From DATAEE01 sp963725145 (lineage in GTDB: Bacteria; Acidobacteriota; Vicinamibacteria; Vicinamibacterales; 2-12-FULL-66-21), in assembly GCA_963725145.1 (NCBI GenBank), contig CAVRXL010000013.1, forward strand, positions 248,001 to 312,000: a stretch of 64,000 bases of DNA, in the 5' to 3' direction. Every line of letters starts with the position of its first letter. Within the stretch, counting starts at the first letter, position 1. Below, in pieces: positions 8,022 to 16,718 of this stretch. Made by a program: the position numbers and the translations under genes. The notes below the pieces were generated by a model. That model ran no database searches, had not been told where the DNA came from, and saw nothing but the letters and a program-made list of their open reading frames with translations.

Positions 8022-10469
8022 ATGGGTGATCTCCGCGAGGCGTTCCGGACCCTGCTCAAGCAGCGCGGCTTCACAGCCGTTGGGGTCCTCACGCTCGCGT
8101 TCGGGATCGGCGCCAACGTCACGCTGTTCGCCATGCTGAGCGCGATCTTCCTGCAGCCGCTGCCCGTGAAGCAGGCGGACCGGCTCATGCTGGTGATGCA
8201 GCGCGGCGACGTGGTGAACGTCCCCTACGGCCACTCGTATCCCGACTATCTCGACTACCAGCGGTCCACGGCGGCGCTGACCGATCTCGTGGCGTACTCT
8301 CCGGCGCCCGCCCATCTCAGCGCGCGCGGCCAGACGCCGGAGCGCACGTGGATCGAGATCGTATCCCCGAACTACTTCGCCCTGGCGGGCGTCGCGCCCG
8401 CCTTTGGCACGTTCCCGCGGCTCGGCGAGAACGAAGGCAGGGGCGGCACCCCGGTCGTCGTCCTCAGCTACCGGTTCTGGCAGCGCCGCTTCGGCGGCAA
8501 CCCCGCGCTCGTCGGCCAGCCGATCACGCTCAACGGCAAGACGTTCATCGTGATCGCGATTGCGCCGGCGACCTTCACCGGTCTCTCGTGGGCGATGGCG
8601 GTGAGCGCGTGGGTGCCGTCGGGCGCGATGGGCGCGCTGATGAATGGCGGCGACGCGTTCCGCGAAAACAGAGGCGCCCATGCGTTCCGCTTGATGGGAC
8701 GGCTCGCGCCGGGCAAGACGCTGGAGGAGGCGCGCGCCGAGATCGAGGTCGTCGCGAAACGGATCGCCGACGCATATCCCGCCGAGCACAAAAACGCCCG
8801 CGTCCTGCTCATCCCGGAGAATCGCGCACGGCCGGATCCGAGCGTCGCCGGTTTTCTTCCGATCGTCGCCGCGGTGTTCGCCGCGATGGCGGGGCTGGTC
8901 CTGCTGATCGCCTGCGCGAACGTCGCGAATTTGATGCTCTCGCGCGCGCTCGCCCGGCAGCGCGACCTCGTCATCCGCGCGGCGCTCGGCGCCAGCCGGT
9001 CCCGGCTCATACGGCTGCAGCTCAGCGAAAGCCTCGTGCTCGCCGTGCTCGCGGGCGTCGCCGGTCTGCTGCTCGCGCGAGTGATCGGTCCGGCCCTGGC
9101 CGCCTTCGCGCCGGCGGGGGACATCCCGATCAACGACACTCACTCGTGGGACTGGCGCGTCTACGCCTTCACGTTCGCCGCGACCTTCGCTACGGGCCTC
9201 GCCGCCGGCCTCTCGCCCGCCCGCAACGCCACGCGCTTCAACGTCGTCGAGTCTCTGAAAGAGGGGGCGCCCGGCGCCGGCTCGTCACGTCACCGGCTTC
9301 GCAACCTCTTGGTGATCGGGCAGGTCACGATGTCCCTCGTCGTGCTCGCGAGCGCGGGGCTGTTCCTGCAGAGCCTGCGCCGGATGCAGAATCTCCCGAT
9401 CGGCTTCAACCCCGACGGCCTGCTGATGATGTCGATGGATCTCGGGCTGCAGCAGTACGACGACGAGCGCGGGCGCCGCTTTCTCGACGACCTCATGACG
9501 CGCGCCGAGGGGCTGCCCGGCGTCCGCTCCGCCACGATCACCGTTCACGTGCCGTTCGATTACGGCATGCAGTTCGCCGACGTAAGCACCGGCGCGCAGA
9601 TCGCGGGGTCGAAGGACGATCACGTTGCCACCGCGTATACCGTCGTGGGCCCGCGCTTCTTCGAGACGACCGGCACCGCCGTAGCGCGTGGCCGGACCCT
9701 CGAACCGACCGACGACGAGCGATCCCGGCGCGTGGCGGTCGTCAACGAGACGATGGCGCGGACGCTCTGGCCGAACGACGACGCGATCGGACGGCGGTTC
9801 CGCATGGGCCGTGACGGGGAATGGACGGAGGTTGTCGGAGTCGCGCGCGACGGCAAGTACCTGATGCTCGCCGAGCAGCCGCGTCCGTATTTCTATCTGC
9901 CGATGTCGCAGGTGTATCGATCGCCGTCGACGATAGTCGTGCGGTGCGCGGGGGACCCCGGGACGCTCGCCGGACCGCTGCAGCGCCTGCTCGCCGAGAT
10001 GGATCCCGACCTGCCGGTCTTCAACGTGCGGACGATGAACCGGCACATCCAGGGCAGCGTGTTCGGATTGATGCCGCTGCGCATGGGGGCGACGATGGCG
10101 GGCGTGTTGGGCCTGATAGGCCTGTTCCTTGCGGTGATGGGTCTCTACGCGGTGGTCTCGTACGCGGTCGCGCGGCGGACCCGCGAGATCGGCGTCCGAA
10201 TGGCGCTCGGGGCCGGATCGGGCGACGTGGTGCGGCTGGTCGTGCGCGACGGGATGCGACTCTCGCTCGTTGGCATCGCGTTCGGCCTCGTGCTGGCGCT
10301 CGCGTTCGGGTTCGTCTTGTCGGGGGCGCTGTTTGGTGTGGCAGCGGTCGACCCAGCGGTCGTCGGCGCCATCACCCTGCTGCTCCTCGGCGTGTCGGCC
10401 GCCGCCTGCTACGTGCCCGCGCGACGCGCGACGCGCGTCGACCCGCTCGTGGCTCTGCGCACCGAGTGA
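8022..10469 (+). CDS. Acidobacterial orphan ABC-type permease (FtsX/MacB-like), no ATPase
   Basis: A large inner-membrane protein of about 815 residues built from two tandem FtsX-type permease modules with MacB-like periplasmic domains; the two membrane modules lie at about residues 285-440 and 690-816. The first module is preceded by KQRGFTAVGVLTLAFGIGAN, the usual start of this family, and the end carries the TRxxPLxALRxE signature. No ATP-binding partner is adjacent, as is common for this expanded family. Start ATG 8022, with a GTG immediately upstream at 8019. The N-terminal cytoplasmic extension present in the 26-kb paralogue is absent, and no PadR gene accompanies it. Substrate unknown. 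Confidence 0.88.
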   Translation: MGDLREAFRTLLKQRGFTAVGVLTLAFGIGANVTLFAMLSAIFLQPLPVKQADRLMLVMQRGDVVNVPYGHSYPDYLDYQRSTAALTDLVAYSPAPAHLSARGQTPERTWIEIVSPNYFALAGVAPAFGTFPRLGENEGRGGTPVVVLSYRFWQRRFGGNPALVGQPITLNGKTFIVIAIAPATFTGLSWAMAVSAWVPSGAMGALMNGGDAFRENRGAHAFRLMGRLAPGKTLEEARAEIEVVAKRIADAYPAEHKNARVLLIPENRARPDPSVAGFLPIVAAVFAAMAGLVLLIACANVANLMLSRALARQRDLVIRAALGASRSRLIRLQLSESLVLAVLAGVAGLLLARVIGPALAAFAPAGDIPINDTHSWDWRVYAFTFAATFATGLAAGLSPARNATRFNVVESLKEGAPGAGSSRHRLRNLLVIGQVTMSLVVLASAGLFLQSLRRMQNLPIGFNPDGLLMMSMDLGLQQYDDERGRRFLDDLMTRAEGLPGVRSATITVHVPFDYGMQFADVSTGAQIAGSKDDHVATAYTVVGPRFFETTGTAVARGRTLEPTDDERSRRVAVVNETMARTLWPNDDAIGRRFRMGRDGEWTEVVGVARDGKYLMLAEQPRPYFYLPMSQVYRSPSTIVVRCAGDPGTLAGPLQRLLAEMDPDLPVFNVRTMNRHIQGSVFGLMPLRMGATMAGVLGLIGLFLAVMGLYAVVSYAVARRTREIGVRMALGAGSGDVVRLVVRDGMRLSLVGIAFGLVLALAFGFVLSGALFGVAAVDPAVVGAITLLLLGVSAAACYVPARRATRVDPLVALRTE

Positions 10470-10480
10470 TTCCTGGGGAC

Positions 10481-10496
10481 TGCCGGATTCCCGGCA
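10481..10496. promoter_or_regulatory. Palindrome upstream of feoB promoter
   Basis: TGCCGG-ATTC-CCGGCA is a perfect inverted repeat (reverse complement TGCCGGGAATCCGGCA). It shares the GGGAATCCGG core with the 22142-22159 palindrome. It ends 50 bases upstream of the -24 GG of the feoB promoter. Candidate activator-binding site; it could also be a stem at the end of the permease transcript. Confidence 0.5.
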
Positions 10497-10545
10497 GGGG
10501 ATAGGCGGGCTGCCCGGGATCGACGGGTTTTCGCCGGTTTCGGCC

Positions 10546-10560
10546 CGGCACCCGGCTTGC
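10546..10560 (+). promoter_or_regulatory. Sigma-54 (-24/-12) promoter driving feoB
   Basis: CGGCACCCGGCTTGC matches GGCAC-N5-TTGC with GG-N10-GC spacing. The predicted +1 is near 10572, only about five bases before the feoB ATG at 10577, so the transcript would be almost leaderless, as predicted for hemN and osmC. Confidence 0.78.
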
Positions 10561-10576
10561 CCTCTCGGCCGGCATC

Positions 10577-12358
10577 ATGTCGTGTCCCTACGCCGCCGGC
10601 CGCGACGCCGAGGAGCAGCCGCTCCTGAAGCTGCGCGCGAGGCCGCTGCGCGTCGCGCTGGTCGGTAATCCGAACGTCGGGAAGAGCGTGGTCTTCGGCC
10701 GCCTCACCGGGCGCTACGCGACCGTGTCGAACTACCCAGGGACGACGGTGGCGGTCACCCGCGGCCGGGCGCTGGTCGGCGCCGAAGTATGCGACGTCAT
10801 CGACACACCGGGCGTCAACACGTTCGAGGGGCTCATCAGTGAAGACGAGCACATTACACGGACCATCGTCGCGAACGGTCAGTCGGACCTGATCGTTCAG
10901 CTCGCGGACGCACGGAACCTGCGGCGCGCGCTCGTGATCACGTCGCAGCTCGCTGCCTACAAGAAGCCGGTCGTCCTCGTGCTCAACATGATGGACGAGG
11001 CGCGTTCGCGCGGGGTCGATGTGGACGCCGCGGGATTGGCGCGGGAGCTGGGCATCCCTGTTGTCGAGATGGTCGCGACCGAAGGGCGCGGCCTGCCGGA
11101 ATTGCGCGCCGCGCTGTCCGCGGCGACGGTGCCCGCCGTGGACACCACGCAGCCAGCGACACGGTGGGCGCATGAGACCACCGAGCGGTTCCGGAGCATC
11201 CGCCGCCGATCGTTAGGGCAGTTCCAGGAGTGGATCGGGCGGGCGGTGCGCGAGCCGGCAACCGGCCTGCCGCTCCTCGCGCTGGTGCTCTATGTGAGCT
11301 ACCTCTTCGTCGGAGTCCTGGGCGCGCAAACGCTTGTCGGCTTGATCGAGGATGGACTCTTCGGCGGTTTGATCAACCCCTGGGCGATTGCTCTCGCGTC
11401 GCACCTTCCCTGGGCGCCGCTGCGCGACTTCTTCGTCGGCGACTATGGCCTCGTCACGATGGGCCTGACCTACGCGCTCGCCATCGTCCTCCCGGTCGTG
11501 ACGACGTTTTTCCTCGTGTTCGGGTTCCTCGAAGACAGCGGGTACCTGCCGCGTCTGGCGATCTTCAGCGATCGTCTGTTCCGCGCGATGGGGCTGAACG
11601 GCAAGGCGGTGCTGCCGATGGTCCTCGGCCTCGGCTGCGACACGATGGCGACCATGACGACGCGGATCCTGCATACGCCGAAGGAACGGCTGATCGCGAT
11701 CCTGTTGCTGGCGCTGGGCGTGCCCTGCTCGGCCCAGCTCGCGACGATCATGGGGATCCTCGGCGGCATCTCTTTCGCCGCGCTCGCCACACTGTTCGGC
11801 GTGGTGTTGACGCAGATGCTCGTCGTCGGTTTCCTGGCGGCGCGCGTCCTCCCCGGCGATCGGTCCGAGTTCGCGCTGGAGCTTCCCCCGATGCGCCTTC
11901 CCCAGTGGCGCAACCTGCTCACGAAAACCGTGCTGCGCATCCGGTGGTACCTCGGGGAAGCGGTGCCGCTGTTCCTGATCGGGACGGCGTTGCTCTTCAC
12001 GCTCGATCGCATTGGCGCGCTCATCGTGCTCTCGCGGACCGCGGAGCCGGTCGTGAGCGGCTGGCTCGGGCTGCCGGCAAACGCGGCAGACGTGTTCGTG
12101 ATGGGGTTCCTGCGGCGGGACTACGGAGCGGCGGGCCTCTTCGAGATGGCGCGATCGGGCGCGCTCACCGGCGTGCAGTCGGTCGTCGCCTTGACCGTCA
12201 TGACGCTATTCGTGCCATGTATCGCCAACCTGCTGATGATCGTGAAGGAGCGCGGCGCCCGGACCGCGCTGTGGATTCTCGGATTCGTCACGGCCATAGC
12301 CGTGCTGACAGGGACGGTGCTCAATCATGCGTTCAGAATCCTCGGCGTCACGTTTTAG
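10577..12358 (+). CDS. feoB: Ferrous iron transport protein B
   Basis: Inner-membrane Fe(II) importer with a cytosolic GTPase domain. The G1 motif GNPNVGKS is at residues 30-37, followed by the G3 motif DTPG and the G4-like NMMD. The membrane part contains the two Gate regions with conserved cysteines (GLGCDTMATM and VPCIANLL). At 593 residues it is shorter than the E. coli protein (773) but complete at both ends. It overlaps the start of feoA, and the order feoB-feoA is the reverse of the common one. A sigma-54-type promoter lies directly upstream, suggesting activation together with heme synthesis and the decaheme cytochrome. Confidence 0.95.
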   Translation: MSCPYAAGRDAEEQPLLKLRARPLRVALVGNPNVGKSVVFGRLTGRYATVSNYPGTTVAVTRGRALVGAEVCDVIDTPGVNTFEGLISEDEHITRTIVANGQSDLIVQLADARNLRRALVITSQLAAYKKPVVLVLNMMDEARSRGVDVDAAGLARELGIPVVEMVATEGRGLPELRAALSAATVPAVDTTQPATRWAHETTERFRSIRRRSLGQFQEWIGRAVREPATGLPLLALVLYVSYLFVGVLGAQTLVGLIEDGLFGGLINPWAIALASHLPWAPLRDFFVGDYGLVTMGLTYALAIVLPVVTTFFLVFGFLEDSGYLPRLAIFSDRLFRAMGLNGKAVLPMVLGLGCDTMATMTTRILHTPKERLIAILLLALGVPCSAQLATIMGILGGISFAALATLFGVVLTQMLVVGFLAARVLPGDRSEFALELPPMRLPQWRNLLTKTVLRIRWYLGEAVPLFLIGTALLFTLDRIGALIVLSRTAEPVVSGWLGLPANAADVFVMGFLRRDYGAAGLFEMARSGALTGVQSVVALTVMTLFVPCIANLLMIVKERGARTALWILGFVTAIAVLTGTVLNHAFRILGVTF

Positions 12359-12623
12359 CGAGAACACCCCGTTGGCGCACATGCATCCGGGGGACGAAGG
12401 GATCGTTGCGCACGTCGTCCAGGACGGACGGGGCAGGGCGGACCGCCTCGCGGCGCTTGGGGTCACACCCGGCGCACGCATCGTGGTCCGGCAGACATTC
12501 CCGGGTCTGGTCTTCGAGTGCGACCAGACCGAGCTGGCGGTCGAGCGGATGGTCGCGTGCGCGATCCTCGTCGACACGACCATTCACTACGAGCAGATCA
12601 TCCAGACAAGGAGCCAGCCATGA
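12327..12623 (+). CDS. feoA: Ferrous iron transport protein A (FeoA domain)
   Basis: Small SH3-like cytosolic partner of FeoB. The FeoA fold is visible in HMHPGDEGIVAHVV, then RLAALGVTPGARIVV and a C-terminal Val-rich strand. The 98-residue reading starts 32 bases inside feoB; a later ATG at 12381 would avoid the overlap and still include the whole domain, so the true start is uncertain. Its stop overlaps the ATG of the next small gene (ATGA), which indicates translational coupling. Confidence 0.9.
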   Translation: MRSESSASRFSENTPLAHMHPGDEGIVAHVVQDGRGRADRLAALGVTPGARIVVRQTFPGLVFECDQTELAVERMVACAILVDTTIHYEQIIQTRSQP

Positions 12624-12811
12624 CAGGCCTGACTGCGTTGGGCGCGCGTATACTCGGACACACGGTCGCGATCCTGGTGGGCTTCGCCCTCATGGTCATC
12701 GGCCTCGCGCTTGGGGTGACGATGGTGCTCCTTCCGATCGGGCTCGTCGTGGGGCTCATCGGAGTGCTGGTGTTCGTGTGGGGGCTGCTCGAATGGAAGC
12801 AGAAACAATAG
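12620..12811 (+). CDS. Tiny two-helix membrane protein, paralogue of 22207-22425
   Basis: A 63-residue protein with two predicted membrane helices joined by a short LP turn (ALMVIGLALGVTMVLLPIGL, then a second helix ending in Trp-rich sequence) and a short charged tail. The ATG overlaps the feoA stop and is preceded by AAGGAG. A clear paralogue lies at 22207-22425, sharing the pattern V-x-GLA-x-GV-x2-V-x-LP-x-GL-x-VGL-x-G-x-L-x3-W. Each copy belongs to a transcription unit with a sigma-54-type promoter. Function unknown; a small regulatory subunit of a membrane transport or respiratory protein is one possibility. Confidence 0.82.
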   Translation: MTGLTALGARILGHTVAILVGFALMVIGLALGVTMVLLPIGLVVGLIGVLVFVWGLLEWKQKQ

Positions 12812-12820
12812 GAGCTGCCG

Positions 12821-13219
12821 ATGCTGTGGCGTCTCAAACTCGTAGCTATCGGCACGGTGCTGGCGCTCGGGACGGGCGGTCCTTCGGCCCAGTCTGCTGG
12901 ACTCAAGCCGGTGATGCGCGACAAGCTCGAGAACACCCAGCGGCTGCTCGAGGCGGTCGTGACGGTCGACTACGCCGCCATCGTCCGGCACGCTGACGCG
13001 CTCGGCCGCATCACCGAGTCCGAGATCGCCTCATGGCAGCGGGTCGCGCAGGCGGAGTACGCCAAGCACGCGACGGTGTTTGTCCTGTCGGTCAACGGGC
13101 TCCGGGAGGCCGCGGCAGGGAAGAACATCGACGCCGCCGCCGTCGAGTATTCGACGCTCGTCTCGAGTTGCCTCGGCTGCCACCGATACACTCAGCGCTC
13201 GAAGCCGGGCGGCCCCTGA
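12821..13219 (+). CDS. Exported c-type cytochrome, monoheme, C-terminal heme (c'/c556-like)
   Basis: A 132-residue protein with a signal peptide (residues 1 to about 24, ending GGPSAQSA) and a single CLGCH heme motif close to the C-terminus. Helical segments lie in between, the layout of four-helix-bundle cytochromes c' and c556. A GGAG ribosome site precedes the ATG, and it follows the tiny membrane protein by nine bases, so it is the last gene of feoB-feoA-small-cytc. Likely a periplasmic electron carrier or redox sensor; the partner is unknown. Confidence 0.85.
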   Translation: MLWRLKLVAIGTVLALGTGGPSAQSAGLKPVMRDKLENTQRLLEAVVTVDYAAIVRHADALGRITESEIASWQRVAQAEYAKHATVFVLSVNGLREAAAGKNIDAAAVEYSTLVSSCLGCHRYTQRSKPGGP

Positions 13220-13606
13220 TCAGAGGACCAGCAGTCCTTCCGGTTGATCGTCACCGCCGCCTCGCAAGGACGAGGACGAGCGGCTCGAGCTGGATGACGA
13301 CGAGCTCGATGACGAGCTCGATCCAGACGACGAGCTGGAGCTCGACGAGCTCGAACTGCTGGACGAGGCTGACGAAGACGACGAGGACGACGAGCCGCCG
13401 ACGCTCACGTTGGAGGAGGAGCTCGAGGATGCGGTCGGCGACGTCGGGCTATCGTTGCATCCTGCAAGCAGTCCCGACGCGGCCATCGCCGCCCCCCCAG
13501 ACAGCAGTAGGAGGAACTCGCGACGCGCCGCCAGGCGGCGCTGCTCCTCGTGCGTCTCGGCCTTCTCGATTGGCTTTCCACTCCTGCCATGTTTTTCGTC
13601 GCCCAT
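13220..13606 (-). CDS. Short lipoprotein with a long poly-serine tail
   Basis: A 128-residue protein. After a charged N-terminus it has RREFLLLLSGGAAMAASGL followed by LLAGC, a lipobox preceded by a twin-arginine-like pair. The mature part is about 60 residues made almost only of serine (runs up to 14), with a few Gly, Thr and Asn, then a short charged end. The ATG has a good ribosome site (AGGAGAAACGTC). It overlaps the 3' part of the upstream glycosyltransferase gene by 158 bases in another frame. The serine tract is a natural O-glycosylation substrate, and the neighbour makes that attractive, but this is inference. Confidence 0.72.
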   Translation of the reverse strand: MGDEKHGRSGKPIEKAETHEEQRRLAARREFLLLLSGGAAMAASGLLAGCNDSPTSPTASSSSSSNVSVGGSSSSSSSSASSSSSSSSSSSSSSGSSSSSSSSSSSSSRSSSSLRGGGDDQPEGLLVL

Positions 13607-14600
13607 GACGTTTCTCCTGTGATGCCGCGACCAGCTCGTCGATCGTCCGGGGACGCGACAGCCGGCCGTCCAGGTACAGCTCGATGCGGCGGATGACTTC
13701 TTCCGCGGTGATCATGTCCATGCATCGCGGCAGATGGCCGACGACATCGACGCACAGCTCCTCAAGGCGGTCCTTGTCGTCGCCGTCGCCGAGCGGGACC
13801 GTGCGCGACTTCCAGCAGCCACCGTTATCGCAGCAGGCGAGCGCACCGACGGTGTGAATGAACTGATGGTGCGGATAGGCGGTAAAGTGCGGGGGCTCGC
13901 GGCCGCCGGCAATGACCACGCACGGCCGGCTCTTCGGGTGACCGGGAGGCGTGTCGACCGCCGCGGCCAGGTGCATCAACAGACTCACCGGGCTGACGAC
14001 CCCCTCGGCGTGGTACATGAGCCGAATCAGTTGTCGAATCGTCGTCTGGCCGCGGAGATCGACGACCCCGTCGAGCGGCGGATGGTGGTGCGACGCCTCG
14101 CCGACCTGCACGAACTGAATGCGCCCGCGGAAGTAATCGACGACCTGCTGGTGGCGGTCGGGATCCCACCATTTGATTGTGTAGTCGCGTTTGCCGCCCG
14201 ACACGAGCAGCCAGAACGGCTCGATCGACTCGTCGAGAGCCGCGATCCGCTCGACCCATTCACGCTCGCCATCCCCAAGGTGAATGTCTCCTTTGAAGTC
14301 GGTCACCCGGATCCGTAGACCCAGCCGCTCGTTCAGATAGGCCGGAAAGCCATGCAGGAAGTGGCAGGGCGTCGTGTTGCAGCGGTCGATCAGTGGATAG
14401 TGGCACTCGACGAGCTCCGCGTCAGGATCGTCGTCCTCGAGCGGCGCGAGGTACGGGTTGAACGACCAGAGATCGGGGAACGGGGTACGGACGTCCGTCA
14501 GGAACTCGCCCGGGTGCGATCGATGCAGATCTCGCACGGCCGCGGTGAGCATGACGATATCGCCGGGCGACTGGAAATTGCGCAGAATCAGCTTTCGCAT
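13449..14600 (-). CDS. Glycosyltransferase family 9-like protein (ADP-heptose transferase fold)
   Basis: Begins MRKLILRNFQSPGDIVMLT, typical of ADP-heptose-LPS heptosyltransferases, then an N-terminal Rossmann domain, and a C-terminal nucleotide-sugar half including VSPVSLLMHLAAAVDTPPG, the equivalent of the donor-binding region. About 383 residues from this ATG; GTG at 14627 and ATG at 14615 are alternatives. The last ~50 residues overlap the start of the poly-serine lipoprotein gene in another frame and look less conserved (Arg/Gly-rich). No other LPS gene is nearby, so the acceptor may be the adjacent Ser-rich lipoprotein rather than LPS. Confidence 0.8.
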   Translation of the reverse strand: MRKLILRNFQSPGDIVMLTAAVRDLHRSHPGEFLTDVRTPFPDLWSFNPYLAPLEDDDPDAELVECHYPLIDRCNTTPCHFLHGFPAYLNERLGLRIRVTDFKGDIHLGDGEREWVERIAALDESIEPFWLLVSGGKRDYTIKWWDPDRHQQVVDYFRGRIQFVQVGEASHHHPPLDGVVDLRGQTTIRQLIRLMYHAEGVVSPVSLLMHLAAAVDTPPGHPKSRPCVVIAGGREPPHFTAYPHHQFIHTVGALACCDNGGCWKSRTVPLGDGDDKDRLEELCVDVVGHLPRCMDMITAEEVIRRIELYLDGRLSRPRTIDELVAASQEKRHGRRKTWQEWKANREGRDARGAAPPGGASRVPPTAVWGGGDGRVGTACRMQR

Positions 14601-14780
14601 GTCTTCAACGCGCATGCGCGGCGCCACAGGGGACGCGCACGCAGTCGCAATGCCCAGCCCGGATCGTACGCGCGCGCGGCTCGAGTGTCTGTGACCGCGG
14701 TCACCGATCGATCGCCTCGCTCAGACATCGCGTTCGGGGGCCGCCGATGAAGACGCCTGCGGGCCGCGGCTCCCCGCGAC

Positions 14781-15887
14781 TCAGCATTCGACGTCGACGG
14801 CTTCCCGGACCGTCAGTGAGCTCTTCGCTGCCACCTCGGGGTAGATCGCGACCTTCATGACGCCGTCCCGCTGGTGGCTGAACAGCTCGTAGGCCTCGCG
14901 CAGGTCCTCGAGCGCGAAGCGGTGCGTGATGAGCGGTGTCAGGTCGATCCGCTTACGCTCCACCATCGTCATCAGCCGGCGCATCCGTTCCTTGCCGCCG
15001 GGGCACAGCGTGGTGACGATCCGCTGATCCGCGAGACCCGCGTAGATCGCCTCGTACGGGGCAACGAGCTTGCCTGAGTACACGCCGAGGCTCGACAACG
15101 TCCCTCCCGGTCGCACGGCGCGCAGCGCCGCCTCGAACGTCTCCTGGCGGCCGAGCGCCTCGATGGCGACGTCCACGCCGCGTCCGTCGGTCAACCGCTT
15201 CAACTCGGCAACGACGTCGGTGTCGCCGGGGTCGAGGGTGACCGCCGCGCCGAAGCGCCGCGCCATCGCGCGCCGCTCGGGAACGGGATCCACGCCGACG
15301 ATCAGGCTGGCGCCCCGAAGGCGCGCGCCGAGCGTCGCGCACAGTCCGATCGGACCCTGCGCGAACACCGCGACGGAATCGCCGATCCTGATGTTGCCAC
15401 TCTCCGCGCCGGAAATACCGGTCGACGCGATGTCGGGAAGCATCAGCACGTCCTCGTCGCTCAGGCCATCGGGGATGATCGCGAGATTGGCACGCGCGTC
15501 CGGCACGAGCAGGTACTCGGCCCACGCGCCGTTGATCGTGTTACCGAAGCGCCAGCCACCAAGGGGGCCGTGGCACTGGGAGTGCGCACCGTTGAGGCAA
15601 TAGAAGCACTGCCCGCACGGCGTAATCGCGCCGACGATCACGCGCTGCCCGATGGCGTATTCTTCCAGCCCCTCGCCGAGGGTGTCGATCACGCCGACCG
15701 GCTCGTGGCCGAGAATCAACCCCGGGCGAACCGGGTACTCGCCCTTCACGATGTGCACGTCGGTGCCGCAGATGGTCGTCGCCGTGATGCGAATCACGGC
15801 CTCTCCCGCCTTCGGCTTGGGCTTCGGGACTTCTTCTATTCGCAGGTCATTGACTCCGCGGAACACGACCGCTTTCATTGTCTCCAT
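14781..15887 (-). CDS. Zinc-dependent alcohol dehydrogenase (medium-chain, isopropanol-dehydrogenase-like)
   Basis: Interconverts an alcohol and its aldehyde or ketone with NAD(P). The 368-residue MDR protein shows the catalytic zinc ligands in TICGTDVH and GHEPVG, the four-cysteine structural zinc loop CGQCFYCLNGAHSQC, and a nucleotide-binding segment VAVFAQGPIGLCATLGA. An Asp follows at LPDIASTG, as in Thermoanaerobacter-type secondary alcohol dehydrogenases. A ribosome site AGAGGTGAATC precedes the ATG. It lies 187 bases downstream of the CBS gene on the same strand; that gap holds no gene and no clear -24/-12 element, so it may be transcribed from the CBS promoter. The substrate cannot be told from sequence. 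Confidence 0.88.
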   Translation of the reverse strand: METMKAVVFRGVNDLRIEEVPKPKPKAGEAVIRITATTICGTDVHIVKGEYPVRPGLILGHEPVGVIDTLGEGLEEYAIGQRVIVGAITPCGQCFYCLNGAHSQCHGPLGGWRFGNTINGAWAEYLLVPDARANLAIIPDGLSDEDVLMLPDIASTGISGAESGNIRIGDSVAVFAQGPIGLCATLGARLRGASLIVGVDPVPERRAMARRFGAAVTLDPGDTDVVAELKRLTDGRGVDVAIEALGRQETFEAALRAVRPGGTLSSLGVYSGKLVAPYEAIYAGLADQRIVTTLCPGGKERMRRLMTMVERKRIDLTPLITHRFALEDLREAYELFSHQRDGVMKVAIYPEVAAKSSLTVREAVDVEC

Positions 15888-16074
15888 GATTCACCTCTCG
15901 ATGCGTGACACGAGGACGGTTCTGCCACGCGTGGCGTCCGTCCCGAGCCGCTGCAGGACGTCGTCCGGTTTCAGGCGATGCCAGCGAGGGTCTGTCGGGG
16001 CCGGTGGACTCGCGGCGGTCGGGCGATCGGCGATTGCCGCGGGCGACGAAAACATGGGCGGCCGGATCCTTTCC

Positions 16075-16545
16075 TCACAGGTCCGCCGGCTCCAGCTCGG
16101 TCGCGGCGGCGCGTTGCGCGACGATCGCTTTCAGAGTTTCTACGATATCGGTCGCGCTCACCCCATTGCCGGTCACACCCCATCGCAGGATGTCGTCGAT
16201 TGACAGGAGGCCGATCAGATGACCGTCGAGATCGACGACGGGAAGCCGCCGCAGCCCGCGTGAGCGCATCGTGGTGAGCGCGCCAGTCACATCCTGGTTC
16301 GGATCGCAAGTGGTAACGGTGGCCGTCATGGCCTCGCGGACGCTCACATTGGACAGGTTCCGCCGCGTACCGATTGTCGCGAGCAGGAGGTCCCTGTCGG
16401 TGACGACACCGACGAGTTTGCCACGCGCATCGATGACGGGGAGGATGCCGCACAGGCCCTCCTTCATGCGCTGACCTGCCACGGCGACGCTCGTATCGGC
16501 CGTGCACGTGCGGGCCGGCTGCGTCATGATGGCTCTCACTTTCAT
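16075..16545 (-). CDS. Tandem CBS-domain protein
   Basis: A stand-alone 156-residue pair of CBS domains: AIMTQPARTC... through GVVTDRDLLLATIG, then VREAMTATVTTC... through GLLSIDDILRWGV, with a C-terminal helix. Such proteins bind adenine nucleotides and report energy charge; Mycobacterium Hrp1 of the hypoxia regulon has the same layout. The start has a strong GGAGGA site. A sigma-54-like -24/-12 element lies 31 to 44 bases upstream. It is divergent from the OsmC gene with a shared regulatory region of about 200 bases. Confidence 0.92.
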   Translation of the reverse strand: MKVRAIMTQPARTCTADTSVAVAGQRMKEGLCGILPVIDARGKLVGVVTDRDLLLATIGTRRNLSNVSVREAMTATVTTCDPNQDVTGALTTMRSRGLRRLPVVDLDGHLIGLLSIDDILRWGVTGNGVSATDIVETLKAIVAQRAAATELEPADL

Positions 16546-16575
16546 CGCTCGCTCCTCCGGAGTACGACATCATGT

Positions 16576-16590
16576 GCAAGGCCCGCTCCG
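16576..16590 (-). promoter_or_regulatory. Sigma-54-like promoter driving the CBS gene
   Basis: The minus strand reads GGAGCGGGCCTTGC: correct GG-N10-GC spacing and a perfect TTGC, with two deviations in the -24 block. Predicted +1 near 16564, giving a 19-base leader that includes the GGAGGA ribosome site. Confidence 0.6.
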
Positions 16591-16632
16591 GGCTTACCCG
16601 GGTCGTTCTGCCCCGATACGCCGCGTTTCGGT

Positions 16633-16672
16633 GCGGATCTTTCCGCGGCTGCGCGGAATTCTTCGCTGCGCA
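16633..16672. promoter_or_regulatory. Palindromes shared by the divergent CBS and OsmC promoters
   Basis: GCGGA-TCTT-TCCGC (16633-16646) is a perfect inverted repeat. Beside it, TGCGC (16650-16654) and GCGCA (16668-16672) flank GGAATTCTTCGC, again with a GGAATT core. The sites lie between two divergent -24/-12 elements, 44 to 87 bases from each, which suits one activator serving both. Confidence 0.5.
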
Positions 16673-16718
16673 CGGCCGGGTATTTGTACTCCTGGCGCCG
16701 GACCCGGACCCGAGGTCC

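Noticed and set aside
10577..12358. FeoB as a truncated pseudogene because of its 593-residue length
   Set aside because: All G motifs, both gate regions and both ends are present; short FeoB forms are normal in other phyla.
13265..13430. Serine-codon tract read as a CRISPR-like or minisatellite array
   Set aside because: There is no fixed repeat-spacer unit; it is codon-level low complexity within a lipoprotein gene that has its own ribosome site.
14646..14664. A GG-N10-GC pair on the minus strand upstream of the glycosyltransferase gene
   Set aside because: It has at least three mismatches in the -24 block and no convincing palindrome; chance match in GC-rich DNA.
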